Positions 1 to 6,180 of a DNA stretch of 9,531 nucleotides are shown here, one piece after another. Both the position numbers and the translations under genes were made by a program. Numbering within the stretch: position 1 is the stretch's first letter; every line of letters starts with the position of its first letter. The notes under the pieces were generated by a model. The model searched no databases. It had not been told where the DNA came from and saw nothing but the letters and a program-made list of their open reading frames with translations. Where the stretch lies: contig LCOP01000039.1 in NCBI GenBank assembly GCA_000996605.1, forward strand, positions 1-9,531, given 5' to 3'. This DNA is from Parcubacteria group bacterium GW2011_GWA1_47_8. Lineage in GTDB: Bacteria > Patescibacteriota > Minisyncoccia > Phycocordibacterales > UBA1550.

Positions 1-680
1 TCGAGCATGCGGTCTGCTTCATCGAGCACTACTGATTTGAATTCTGCGAGATTGAGACATTTGCGTTCAATAAGGTCCTTGATACGACCTGGCGTACCAA
101 TGATGAAATTGTTGAAGTAACGCAAGTCTGCGATCTGGCGACCAATAGGCGCACCACCCACCACGCACACCGAAAATATCTTGAAGCCTTTTACAAAGCC
201 CTTGAGTTCTTCGTCAATCTGTTGCGCGAGCTCGCGTGTTGGCGCAACGATGATCACTTTTTCTTTTGGGTTCTTTAAAACCTTGTTGATAAAGGGGATG
301 AGGAACGCCGCCGTCTTGCCGGTACCCGTGTTTGCAATACCCACGACGTCATGCCCTTGCAAGATATGCGGAATAACGCGATCCTGAATCGGTGTCGGTT
401 CATTATAACCCTTGGTCAAAATATTCTTCTTCAACCGTTCGTCGATAAGAAAATCCTTGAACAAATGTTCGGGCGTAAAAACCACCGCCTCTTCTGTGAT
501 GACGGTCTTGTTGATAAATTTTGAGATGTCAATGCGCCCACTTTTTCTCCCGCCACCACGATTACCGCCGCGCGAACCACCAAACTGCGGTCGACCCCCT
601 CTTTGGAGACGTCCGCCGCTCAATGCACCTCGTGAACTAGGCCCTCGCCGTAGCGAGTACCGTTTATTGTGTGAATCCAT
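1..680 (-). CDS. DEAD-box ATP-dependent RNA helicase, N-terminal part (3' end outside window)
   Basis: ATP-dependent remodelling of RNA duplexes; family members act in ribosome assembly, mRNA turnover and cold adaptation. Only the first 226 codons are inside the window. The helicase core 1 motifs appear in order: Q motif (GYNEPTPIQ, about 91-99), motif I ANTGTGKT (116-123), motif Ia PTRELA (147-152), GG (175-176), motif Ib TPGR (196-199) and motif II DEAD (220-223). Residues 11-49 form a low-complexity Arg/Gly-rich segment (RGG, GGNRGGG), probably a disordered RNA-binding tail; in many bacterial family members such a tail is C-terminal. ATG at 680 is the first in-frame start. It has a GAAGG about 12 nt upstream, one of the few SD-like sequences in the window. 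The gene has its own promoter and a structured leader. The exact orthologue (CsdA, RhlE or other) cannot be told without the C-terminus. Confidence 0.95.
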   Translation of the reverse strand, partial: MDSHNKRYSLRRGPSSRGALSGGRLQRGGRPQFGGSRGGNRGGGRKSGRIDISKFINKTVITEEAVVFTPEHLFKDFLIDERLKKNILTKGYNEPTPIQDRVIPHILQGHDVVGIANTGTGKTAAFLIPFINKVLKNPKEKVIIVAPTRELAQQIDEELKGFVKGFKIFSVCVVGGAPIGRQIADLRYFNNFIIGTPGRIKDLIERKCLNLAEFKSVVLDEADRML

Positions 681-696
681 ATATTTTTGCAACCTT

Positions 697-739
697 CTCG
701 AAAGCCTTTGTAGTTAATGATTGAAAGTCGGCTTTCGAG
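697..739 (-). promoter_or_regulatory. Stem-loop in the DEAD-box helicase leader
   Basis: A perfect 10-bp inverted repeat (CTCGAAAGCC / GGCTTTCGAG) with a 23-nt loop. It sits in the predicted leader and ends 16 nt before the ATG. The 3' arm directly precedes the GAAGG that could serve as a ribosome binding site. There is no T-run, so it is unlikely to be a terminator. A translational or autoregulatory role is inference, prompted by the long regulated leaders known for some DEAD-box and cold-shock genes. Confidence 0.55.
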
Positions 740-783
740 GCGAACTTACGGACAAAAACTTTATGAGATGAAGTTATAAAGAT

Positions 784-812
784 AATATATGCTAAAAACG
801 TTTATTTGTCAA
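784..812 (-). promoter_or_regulatory. Sigma-70-type promoter of the DEAD-box helicase gene
   Basis: Perfect -35 TTGACA (807-812), 17-bp spacer, and -10 TATATT (784-789). Predicted transcription start is near 776, giving a leader of about 95 nt. The -35 box overlaps the last codons and stop of the upstream helicase gene, so the promoter is embedded in that gene's 3' end. Confidence 0.8.
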
Positions 813-2469
813 GAAATAACCGCGTGAGACGGATTTCTTCAAACGTATACGTGCCACCAAGGAGCTGGTGTACAGGGGTAAGCTTGGAACCCCCCGAATC
901 ACGGAACGCTTTGGCAATCTTCTTAAAATCTTTTTCTTTATGTTTGAAACGGTTTAAATCAATTGCAGGGTCAATCTCTTTCAGTTTTTCAAAGTGCGCA
1001 ATGATGGTTCCGACCGTCATCCCCCGCCGCGCGGCAATCTCGGCAAGGGCAAGTCCTTCGACAACGAGTGCGCGTGTCTTTTCATGTGTCGGCACGCGCT
1101 CGGGAATCCCCTCTTTTTCTTTTGTTTTGTTCTTTGCGATTTCCGCTTCATCGATTGTGCCGCCGGATTTCACCACAAATTCATCGTGCATCGTCTTAAG
1201 CTCGGCAGGTGTAAATCGCGCAATCACCTTTTCCCATTTCTCCGATTCTTTGCGCAAATGCACATCGAGCTTGAATACTTCGGGATGTATCGCAAACGCC
1301 ATTTCGTTCATACCACGGAGGTACATCCCCGCAAGCGTCCGCAAACGCGAGAGCGCCACATACCCCTGCCCCGGAACGAATGATTTGGACAGGTCAATCT
1401 CCGCCGCATCGATACTCATGCCTTGGCTCTTGTGCACCGTAATCGCCCACGCGAGACGAAGCGGGAGCTGTTCCACTCGCGCGAGCGTCTTGCCGTCTTC
1501 CTCGATGACCCACTCCACAGAGAAAACCGAGATTTTCTCGCCGGAAAATGTCCGCACAATGGGAACCTTTTCTTCAAAATCCTCAATGACACCGAGCGTG
1601 CCGTTCACATATCCGCTTTCAAAGTTGTTCTTCACGAACATCACCACGGCGTCTTTTTTGAGTCTGAGTGTTTCAGGCGCGAGCACGCCTTTCTTGAGTG
1701 TTTCGACCAGATTTGATTTTCCTTTCGTCTGCATTTCATATTCAAACATGTCGCCGGAAATCTTTTCCAACTCCTTCTCATTCAACACATCGACATCAAT
1801 GTTGTGGGTATAAAGACGCGTCGGCGAAATCCCCTCGGGTATTTCTTTCTCGCGCTGGTCATAAAAGAGTGCGCGCGTTCCTTCCGAGACTTCCCCACTT
1901 CGTATTTCTTTGAGAATCGCTTCGAGCGTATTGTCTTCGTGGCGAAATTGTTCTTCGAGATAGCATATCCGAACATCCATTTCTTTCCACGCGCGCGATG
2001 CGTTCACAAACTGCGTGGGCGAACCGTCACGGACAATAGGCGGCAACTGAAAAAAATCTCCCGAAAGCACTACCTGCATGCCGCCGAACGGAGCTTCTTT
2101 TCGCTTCATCGCGCGGCAGATATGATCAATCGCATCAAACATTTTTGGCGAAAGCATCGAGACTTCGTCGATGATGAGGACCCGTGTTTTATCGAACCGT
2201 TTATAAAGATGTTCTTTTTCGGTGAGCATATCAATCTCCGCTCCCGAAAGCGTATCACGCACACCAATACCCGACCATGAGTGAATAGTCACTCCGCCGA
2301 TATGCGTCGCCGCGATCCCTGTTGACGCCGTCACCGCGACCCCCACGCCGTGCGCTTTGAGATATGCGACATACTCATTAAGCACATATGTCTTCCCGCT
2401 TCCGGCTGGCCCCGTGAGATAGACATTCCTTCCCGCTTTCAGAATATCGAGTGCCTGTGCCTGCTTCAT
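802..2469 (-). CDS. PIF1/RecD2-like superfamily 1 helicase with C-terminal helix-turn-helix
   Basis: A 555-residue SF1 DNA helicase of the bacterial PIF1-like group, probably unwinding DNA with 5'-3' polarity in replication or repair (family knowledge). Visible motifs: Walker A GPAGSGKT (20-27), Walker B LIIDEVSM (98-105), motif III GDFFQLPP (137-144), the QFRH region (174-177), VNGTLG (288-293), the UvrD-C-like segment ITVHKSQGMS (343-352) and motif VI GYVALSRLR (369-377). Residues about 461-500 resemble the helicase HTH domain (HTH_40) also seen behind RecQ-type helicases; the tail after 505 is Lys-rich. ATG 2469 is preceded by an extended -10 box and no SD. The downstream DEAD-box gene has its own promoter inside the end of this gene, so the two need not be co-transcribed. 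Confidence 0.93.
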   Translation of the reverse strand: MKQAQALDILKAGRNVYLTGPAGSGKTYVLNEYVAYLKAHGVGVAVTASTGIAATHIGGVTIHSWSGIGVRDTLSGAEIDMLTEKEHLYKRFDKTRVLIIDEVSMLSPKMFDAIDHICRAMKRKEAPFGGMQVVLSGDFFQLPPIVRDGSPTQFVNASRAWKEMDVRICYLEEQFRHEDNTLEAILKEIRSGEVSEGTRALFYDQREKEIPEGISPTRLYTHNIDVDVLNEKELEKISGDMFEYEMQTKGKSNLVETLKKGVLAPETLRLKKDAVVMFVKNNFESGYVNGTLGVIEDFEEKVPIVRTFSGEKISVFSVEWVIEEDGKTLARVEQLPLRLAWAITVHKSQGMSIDAAEIDLSKSFVPGQGYVALSRLRTLAGMYLRGMNEMAFAIHPEVFKLDVHLRKESEKWEKVIARFTPAELKTMHDEFVVKSGGTIDEAEIAKNKTKEKEGIPERVPTHEKTRALVVEGLALAEIAARRGMTVGTIIAHFEKLKEIDPAIDLNRFKHKEKDFKKIAKAFRDSGGSKLTPVHQLLGGTYTFEEIRLTRLFLDK

Positions 2470-2475
2470 GTGGCT

Positions 2476-2481
2476 ATTGTA
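2476..2481 (-). promoter_or_regulatory. Extended -10 promoter, leaderless start of the PIF1-like gene
   Basis: TGG followed by TACAAT, then 6 nt (AGCCAC), then ATG. The predicted transcription start is the A of the ATG or one base away. No convincing -35 is visible; an extended -10 (TGn) can work without one. Confidence 0.6.
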
Positions 2482-2517
2482 CCATTAAATTCATAAGAGC
2501 CTGCCCGAGGTCTCCTA

Positions 2518-2543
2518 TCGAGCTTGAAATCCAAAAGCTTCGA
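2518..2543 (-). other. Weak stem-loop between the 97-aa ORF and the PIF1-like gene
   Basis: Eight base pairs (TCGA, bulged A, GCTT / AAGCTCGA) around a 9-nt loop, located 5 nt after the stop of the upstream ORF. No U-run follows, so it is at most a poor terminator. Confidence 0.3.
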
Positions 2544-2547
2544 GCCC

Positions 2548-2841
2548 CTAGCTCCACTGGCGCATGAATTTTTCAGAAAAAGGTTTTCCAAAAGAAAGGA
2601 GCACTTGCCGAGAAAAAGAATCGATCTTGTCGTACCCCATAACGAGGTTCTGTATGGTAAACCATTCCTCACGACCAGCAGGGTTTACCTCACCGAGCGA
2701 AAGTATTTTTGAGATCATCTCAAGCGTGCGGGCTTGAAATTTTAAAGCGACATCGGTATTCCCTTGATCATGAGCTTTGAACATTCTCGCAATTTCAGGT
2801 TCAACATTGGCGGCATAAAAGAGTGTATTTTTCTCAAACAT
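2548..2841 (-). CDS. Conserved-looking 97-aa hypothetical protein, partner of DUF5674
   Basis: I do not recognise this family. The protein is 97 residues, soluble, without signal peptide or membrane segment, and looks mainly helical (for example residues about 13-50, EPEIARMFKA...LEMISKIL). The ATG comes 3 nt after the TAG of the DUF5674 gene (TAG TAT ATG), so the two are almost certainly co-transcribed and probably translationally coupled. No SD precedes it. The small two-gene arrangement resembles toxin-antitoxin layouts, but nothing in either sequence proves that. Confidence 0.75.
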   Translation of the reverse strand: MFEKNTLFYAANVEPEIARMFKAHDQGNTDVALKFQARTLEMISKILSLGEVNPAGREEWFTIQNLVMGYDKIDSFSRQVLLSFGKPFSEKFMRQWS

Positions 2842-2844
2842 ATA

Positions 2845-3198
2845 CTATGATTCAAATTGGATCCATTCACGAATAATTTCCGTAGCTTTTTTTACTACTT
2901 CCCGATCTTCAATAGAACGACTTTTGTTCCCCAGAGCCGGTTTAATATTTACGAGTGAGTCAAATTCCAGAAGTTCATTTTGACCTTCATCAAATCGAAT
3001 GTTGAATCCCCATACGTTTATGTGATTTGACCCATCTTTGGTTAGAAGTTCGCATGTCTCCATGTGGTAGTCACCGCCAATGGCGACTTTGTTTTCAAGA
3101 ATATCCACCGTCCCCTTGATCATGGTTCCATACCATTCTGTCGCCGCTACGCGCACATCGCTCATTGGAGTCAACTTTTTAAGAATATGAATAGGCAT
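2845..3198 (-). CDS. DUF5674 family protein
   Basis: A 117-residue protein matching what I know of DUF5674, a small family frequent in CPR bacteria and cyanobacteria with no established function. Family-like signatures are: MIKGTVDI (26-33), AIGGDYH (39-45), the acidic/polar stretch before NVWGFNI (61-67), EFDSLVNIKP (78-87) and GNKSRSIED (90-98), then a C-terminal amphipathic helix. No signal peptide. The ATG at 3198 is placed exactly 6 nt after a good extended -10 box. It is the first gene of a two-gene unit with the 97-aa ORF. Confidence 0.85.
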   Translation of the reverse strand: MPIHILKKLTPMSDVRVAATEWYGTMIKGTVDILENKVAIGGDYHMETCELLTKDGSNHINVWGFNIRFDEGQNELLEFDSLVNIKPALGNKSRSIEDREVVKKATEIIREWIQFES

Positions 3199-3204
3199 AG
3201 GGGC

Positions 3205-3232
3205 ATATTAGCATGACCAAACGTTCAGTCAA
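3205..3232 (-). promoter_or_regulatory. Strong promoter with leaderless start, DUF5674 operon
   Basis: -35 TTGACT (3227-3232), 16-bp spacer ending in TGC, -10 TAATAT (3205-3210), then GCCCCT and the ATG. This combines a near-consensus -35 and an extended -10, with the transcription start predicted at the start codon. It is the clearest leaderless promoter in the window. Confidence 0.8.
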
Positions 3233-3241
3233 AGGCGCATC

Positions 3242-3266
3242 CCCGCTTTCAGAATATCAAGTGCCT
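3242..3266 (-). pseudogene. 25-bp relic copy of the 5' end of the PIF1-like helicase gene
   Basis: Matches 2432-2456 at 24 of 25 positions in the same orientation, corresponding to about codons 5-13 of the helicase. It lies directly against the left end of element A (starts 3267). A chance match of this length so close by is unlikely. It may be a residue of a local duplication or of sequence carried with the element. Confidence 0.7.
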
Positions 3267-3521
3267 ACTTTATAAACTTTGAATTACAAAACTCTTCACT
3301 CGGCACATCATTTTAAGAGTACGGATTTTTTGGTCGCATCCAAAGGACTTACGCGACACGATTCCGCAGAATCGAAAAATCCTGAAATTTTCGCGCCGTC
3401 GCGCACCACAAGAGTACTTCTTGTTTTCTAATTTGCTTTGCTCATAAGAAAACAAAGTCGCCCAAAACCCTATTAAAATGATGTGTCTCGACGAGTTTTG
3501 TAATTCAAAGTTATAAAGAGT
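3267..3521. repeat. Element A: 255-bp element with long terminal inverted repeats and internal hairpins
   Basis: Arms 3267-3316 and 3473-3521 are inverted copies. They include an 18-bp perfect block (CTTTGAATTACAAAACTC) and a 13-bp perfect block (CACATCATTTTAA). Inside are smaller hairpins: 3359-3374 (6-bp stem, CGCA loop), 3393-3404, 3409-3423 and 3421-3455 (9-bp stem); the last two overlap and exclude each other. A further TTTTGG/CCAAAA pairing extends the outer stem. This is the layout of a MITE-like non-autonomous element, or of a multibranched structured RNA. No credible protein is encoded: an open minus-strand frame here (3270-3581) runs across unrelated elements. Confidence 0.8.
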
Positions 3522-3529
3522 AATCCCAG

Positions 3530-3564
3530 AACGGGGCGCCCCCGCTACGCGGGGGCGCCCCGTT
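3530..3564. repeat. GC-rich perfect 16-bp hairpin
   Basis: AACGGGGCGCCCCCGC, loop TAC, then the exact reverse complement. It lies between elements A and B in an otherwise AT-leaning spacer. No U-run follows on either strand, so a standard intrinsic terminator is not supported. It could be a REP-like palindrome or a processed RNA end. Confidence 0.8.
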
Positions 3565-3570
3565 ACTATC

Positions 3571-3736
3571 TGAGAACCCATCCACTATCTTCCCCCTTCC
3601 CTGAAACCCTTATTTCTGGCTACAAAACTTCGTCTCGTACGAACCATAATTCATTATGGTTCGTACCCCGACTTGTTTTTCGCCTAAAAATAATGGTTTC
3701 AGAGGCGGGTACCGCGAGATAGTGGATGGGTTCTTA
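3571..3736. repeat. Element B copy 1: 166-bp imperfect palindrome
   Basis: The outer arms 3571-3590 and 3717-3736 are complementary at 19 of 20 positions. Middle arms 3601-3620 and 3682-3702 pair imperfectly (CTGAAACC shared). The centre is a 30-bp palindrome with 14-bp perfect arms (3637-3666). The right part, 3633-3736, recurs at 6785-6888 with 3 mismatches in 104. Copy 1 ends 15 bp past the stop of the YtxH-like gene. Confidence 0.9.
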
Positions 3737-3751
3737 GTCTTGGAATATATC

Positions 3752-4120
3752 TTACTTCTTCGCCGCCTTTTTTGCAGCCTTCTTTTTTGGCTGTGCCGCT
3801 TTTGCCATATGCTTCCATTGTTTACGAATTTCTTCGACGGTGTTTTCCAAATCTTCTTGGTTGATATTTTTCAACTTTCCGTACTTTGCCGCAACCGTAT
3901 TGACGATCTGGTGATACACCGGCTCGGTAATCTCTTTCGCACTTTCGAGCTTCTCAATTATCTCGCCTTTCATTTTTACCGCCCACCCGGTAATCTTTTT
4001 GCGATTCTTTTTCCCTTCCGGTCCAAACATAACGTACGCCGCCGCAGTAAGTGCCGCGATTCCCGCTCCGATTGTGATAATAGTACCCGCACTTCCTTTC
4101 GATGATTTTTCTTTTGCCAT
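3752..4120 (-). CDS. YtxH-like small membrane-anchored protein with Lys/Ala-rich tail
   Basis: A 122-residue protein. A hydrophobic, Gly/Ala-rich segment at about 11-32 is followed by FGPEGKKNRKK, then a long amphipathic helical region. This matches the YtxH-domain plan (membrane anchor, GP..GK.TR, helix). The C-terminal 12 residues (PKKKAAKKAAKK) resemble histone H1-like tails and could bind nucleic acid or other polyanions; this is inference. The gene lies 41 nt after the YtxG-like gene with no clear promoter or SD of its own, so co-transcription is likely. In Bacillus the ytxG-ytxH genes are neighbours in a stress operon, which supports the assignment. Function is unknown. Confidence 0.75.
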   Translation of the reverse strand: MAKEKSSKGSAGTIITIGAGIAALTAAAYVMFGPEGKKNRKKITGWAVKMKGEIIEKLESAKEITEPVYHQIVNTVAAKYGKLKNINQEDLENTVEEIRKQWKHMAKAAQPKKKAAKKAAKK

Positions 4121-4161
4121 AGATAACTGTTTAAAAGATGATACTCAATGAATAATACTCT

Positions 4162-4428
4162 CTACTCCTGACTACCCTTACGCTTCGGGGACTTTTCCTT
4201 TTTCGCAAAAATAAAGTTATATAGCCAACTTTTCGTGATCTGATCATGCATACTCCCGATATCCTCTTCGGCAATATCTACCGCCTTTTTGAGCTTGTCG
4301 GAGATGTCTCTGAAGTTCTTGAGCATTTGAATCAGATAAAAACCGGCAATCATAAAAACCACGGACGCGATAACAATCGCAACGGAAGTAATGAAAAAGA
4401 AAATGTCCGCCTTCACAAGAGTTTCCAT
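4162..4428 (-). CDS. Small single-pass membrane protein, YtxG/DUF948-like
   Basis: 88 residues. One strong transmembrane segment at about 9-35 (IFFFITSVAIVIASVVFM...) is followed by a helical coiled-coil-like region (MLKNFRDISDKLKKAVDIAEEDI) and a basic tail (KKEKSPKRKG). This is the plan of DUF948/YtxG proteins and of a common CPR hypothetical protein. It is first in a pair with the YtxH-like gene downstream, and its start is set by a promoter 7 nt upstream. The family name is inferred from architecture and neighbour rather than from clear motif identity. Confidence 0.8.
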   Translation of the reverse strand: METLVKADIFFFITSVAIVIASVVFMIAGFYLIQMLKNFRDISDKLKKAVDIAEEDIGSMHDQITKSWLYNFIFAKKEKSPKRKGSQE

Positions 4429-4435
4429 AAGTATC

Positions 4436-4463
4436 AGTATAGTACATCTTTGCTACTCTGCAA
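4436..4463 (-). promoter_or_regulatory. Promoter with leaderless start, YtxG/YtxH-like operon
   Basis: -35 TTGCAG (4458-4463), 16-bp spacer, -10 TATACT (4436-4441), then 7 nt and the ATG at 4428. Predicted transcription start is within a base or so of the start codon. Confidence 0.7.
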
Positions 4464-4491
4464 AATCTGTGTATTCCAACTTTAAGGCGGA

Positions 4492-5905
4492 CTACTTTTC
4501 CAAATCTAGCACCTCATCGACGCGGATCTGCTTCACGAATTCGGGTACGTGGGAAACGAGGATCATCGCGCCTTCGTATTGTGAGAGCGCCTTGGCGATG
4601 ACAGGTAAATGCCGAAAATTGATGTGGTTCGTCGGCTCGTCCAAGATGAGAAGCCCAGGACGCATGAGGACGAGCTCTGCAAATGCCACAAGCCCCTTCT
4701 GCCCTTCGGAGAGACTGCCAATCTTGGTACGGATGACGTCGTTCGTAATGAGGAACCCTGACGCTGTGGCGCGAAGCTTTTCTTCATCAAGCCTGCCGTC
4801 AACCGAGAGCATGGCGCGGGAAAGAGAGTCATACACCGAATCGTCAAAGTTAAGCGTCGAGAAATCCTGCCGATAGTAACCGACACGCACGCCGGACGCG
4901 ATGGTTATACCTTCTGCCTTGCCTGATGCAATGGCTTCGAGGAGCGTCGACTTGCCGATGCCATTTGGTCCCGCGAGGAGCAAATGGTGCTTCTTCTTGA
5001 GCGAAATCTTGGCAGTGCGTTTGACGGGCTTATGATTTTTGAGCATCGTGAAGGACGAAATATTGAGCACTTCGCCGACAAGGTCGGACTGTGCAGGAAT
5101 AACAAAATTGCGAATCGTGCGGTCTTCTTTGCGCACGTCCACCATCGCCTCTTCCATTTCCTCGGCCTTCTCACGCATCTTCTTGGAAACGAGCCGCATC
5201 TGTCCGCCTTTGTATGCGAACGCATTCGCTTTTTCTTTTTTTGCTTGGATCTCCTTGGTGAGCTGTGCGTTCTTCATATTCTCCCGTTCTATTTGCGCGG
5301 AGATCTGCTTTACCACGTCGAAATAATTTCCGACATATTGCTCGACTTTGCGCGTGAACACATTGAGGTAGAGCACGCCCTCGGTAAATGAGTTGAGGAA
5401 ATCCGCATCGTGCGAAATGACCATGCACGTTTTTTCATAATTCTTGAGAAAATCCGTCAGATGCGCAATCCCCGCTTTGTCGAGATTGTTCGTCGGCTCG
5501 TCGAGAAGGAGCACGTCGGAGTCTTGAATAAGCGCAGAGGCAAGCAAGAGCCGCGCCTGCTGTCCGCCCGAAAACGACTTCACGATGCGGTCGTGCATCT
5601 TTTCGTGGCCATTGAGGTTCACCACCTCGAGTACCGCGTCGATCTTAGGATCAATCTCGTAAACTTTCTTGGAGAAACACTTTGCAAAAAATTCACGTAC
5701 GGTTATGTCGAGCTGGTCTCTTGGTATGACTTGGCGGGCAGTTGCAACAGTAGCTCCTTGAGCAATATGGATCTCGCCAGACTCGGGCTTATACCCTTCC
5801 GGTACTTCGACGCACTGGAAAACTCACCTCATCCAAAATAGGTTTGTTGTGGCCGTACTCAAACGACACATCCTCGAACCGCATAATAACTTCACCTTGC
5901 GACAT
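4492..5905 (-). pseudogene. ABC-F family ATPase, disrupted in the first nucleotide-binding domain
   Basis: ABC-F proteins are soluble tandem ATPases, many acting at the ribosomal E site. Frame 1 starts at ATG 5905 (MSQGEVIMRFEDVSFEYG...DEVSF) and stops at TAA 5792-5794. The protein continues in another frame from about 5796 (YKPESGEIHIAQGATVATARQ) to 4492. From GTG 5625 the second frame gives 377 residues: NBD1 signature SFSGGQQ (about 17-23), LLLDEPTNNLD (39-49), H-loop SHD (71-73), a charged helical linker (about 101-170), NBD2 Walker A GPNGIGKST (219-227), signature SLSEGQK (304-310), ILDEPTNHINF (327-337) and SHV (358-360). About 20 codons carrying the NBD1 Walker A are missing at the junction, with a shift of frame. 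LSEGQ and NHINF deviate from the usual LSGGE/Q and NHLD. Either a real pseudogene or an assembly error. Confidence 0.85.
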
Positions 5906-5914
5906 CCACCCACA

Positions 5915-6175
5915 CTACCGCACTTTGATGAAAAGACAAAACACTCCCTCCTCTCGCTCTACGTCGCTAATAAACAAGTATTCAGCAACAAGCATGATTG
6001 CGAAACCAAAAAATAAGGCGAATATGTCACCTTGCGTCCGCTTCATCAAAGGCGACATAACAATGATTCCAACATACAACAAGGTCAATACATAATCATT
6101 CTACACAAGCGGGATCATCCCAATCATCACGAGAACAGGAGTGGCATTGAGTATTATGTCCTTCGTCTTTTGCAT
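5915..6175 (-). pseudogene. Small hydrophobic membrane protein gene with in-frame TAG, likely truncated
   Basis: ATG 6175 comes 5 nt after the stop of the coiled-coil gene. The frame reads MQKTKDIILNATPVLVMIG, then a TAG at 6101-6103 (codon 25). It continues in the same frame with two hydrophobic segments (YVLTLLYVGIIVMSP and FALFFGFAIMLAEYLFIS), then an ill-fitting tail to TAG 5915-5917. Continuous hydrophobic coding potential on both sides of the stop points to one ancestral protein with a nonsense mutation. The sequence resembles small CPR membrane proteins whose usual C-terminus would continue beyond the LFIS region, so the end is probably lost too. The ABC-F start lies 9 nt downstream, suggesting an operon. 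The family is not named with confidence. Confidence 0.7.
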
Positions 6176-6180
6176 AGAAC

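Noticed and set aside
806..1813. Plus-strand open frame of 335 codons
   Set aside because: Lies wholly antisense to the well-supported PIF1-like helicase, with Ser-rich low-complexity translation typical of an antisense shadow.
3270..3581. Minus-strand open frame of 103 codons covering element A and the GC hairpin
   Set aside because: It spans the inverted repeat, its inner hairpins and the GC palindrome. The translation is Arg/Cys-rich without domain character, and no start signal is seen. Read as repeat, not gene.
5844..6095. Plus-strand open frame of 83 codons
   Set aside because: Antisense to the membrane-protein remnant; no promoter, no SD, no domain character.
6101..6103. TAG recoded as an amino acid
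   Set aside because: Several intact genes here end in TAG (DUF5674, LUD, coiled-coil, YtxG-like), so reassignment is very unlikely; a nonsense mutation explains it.
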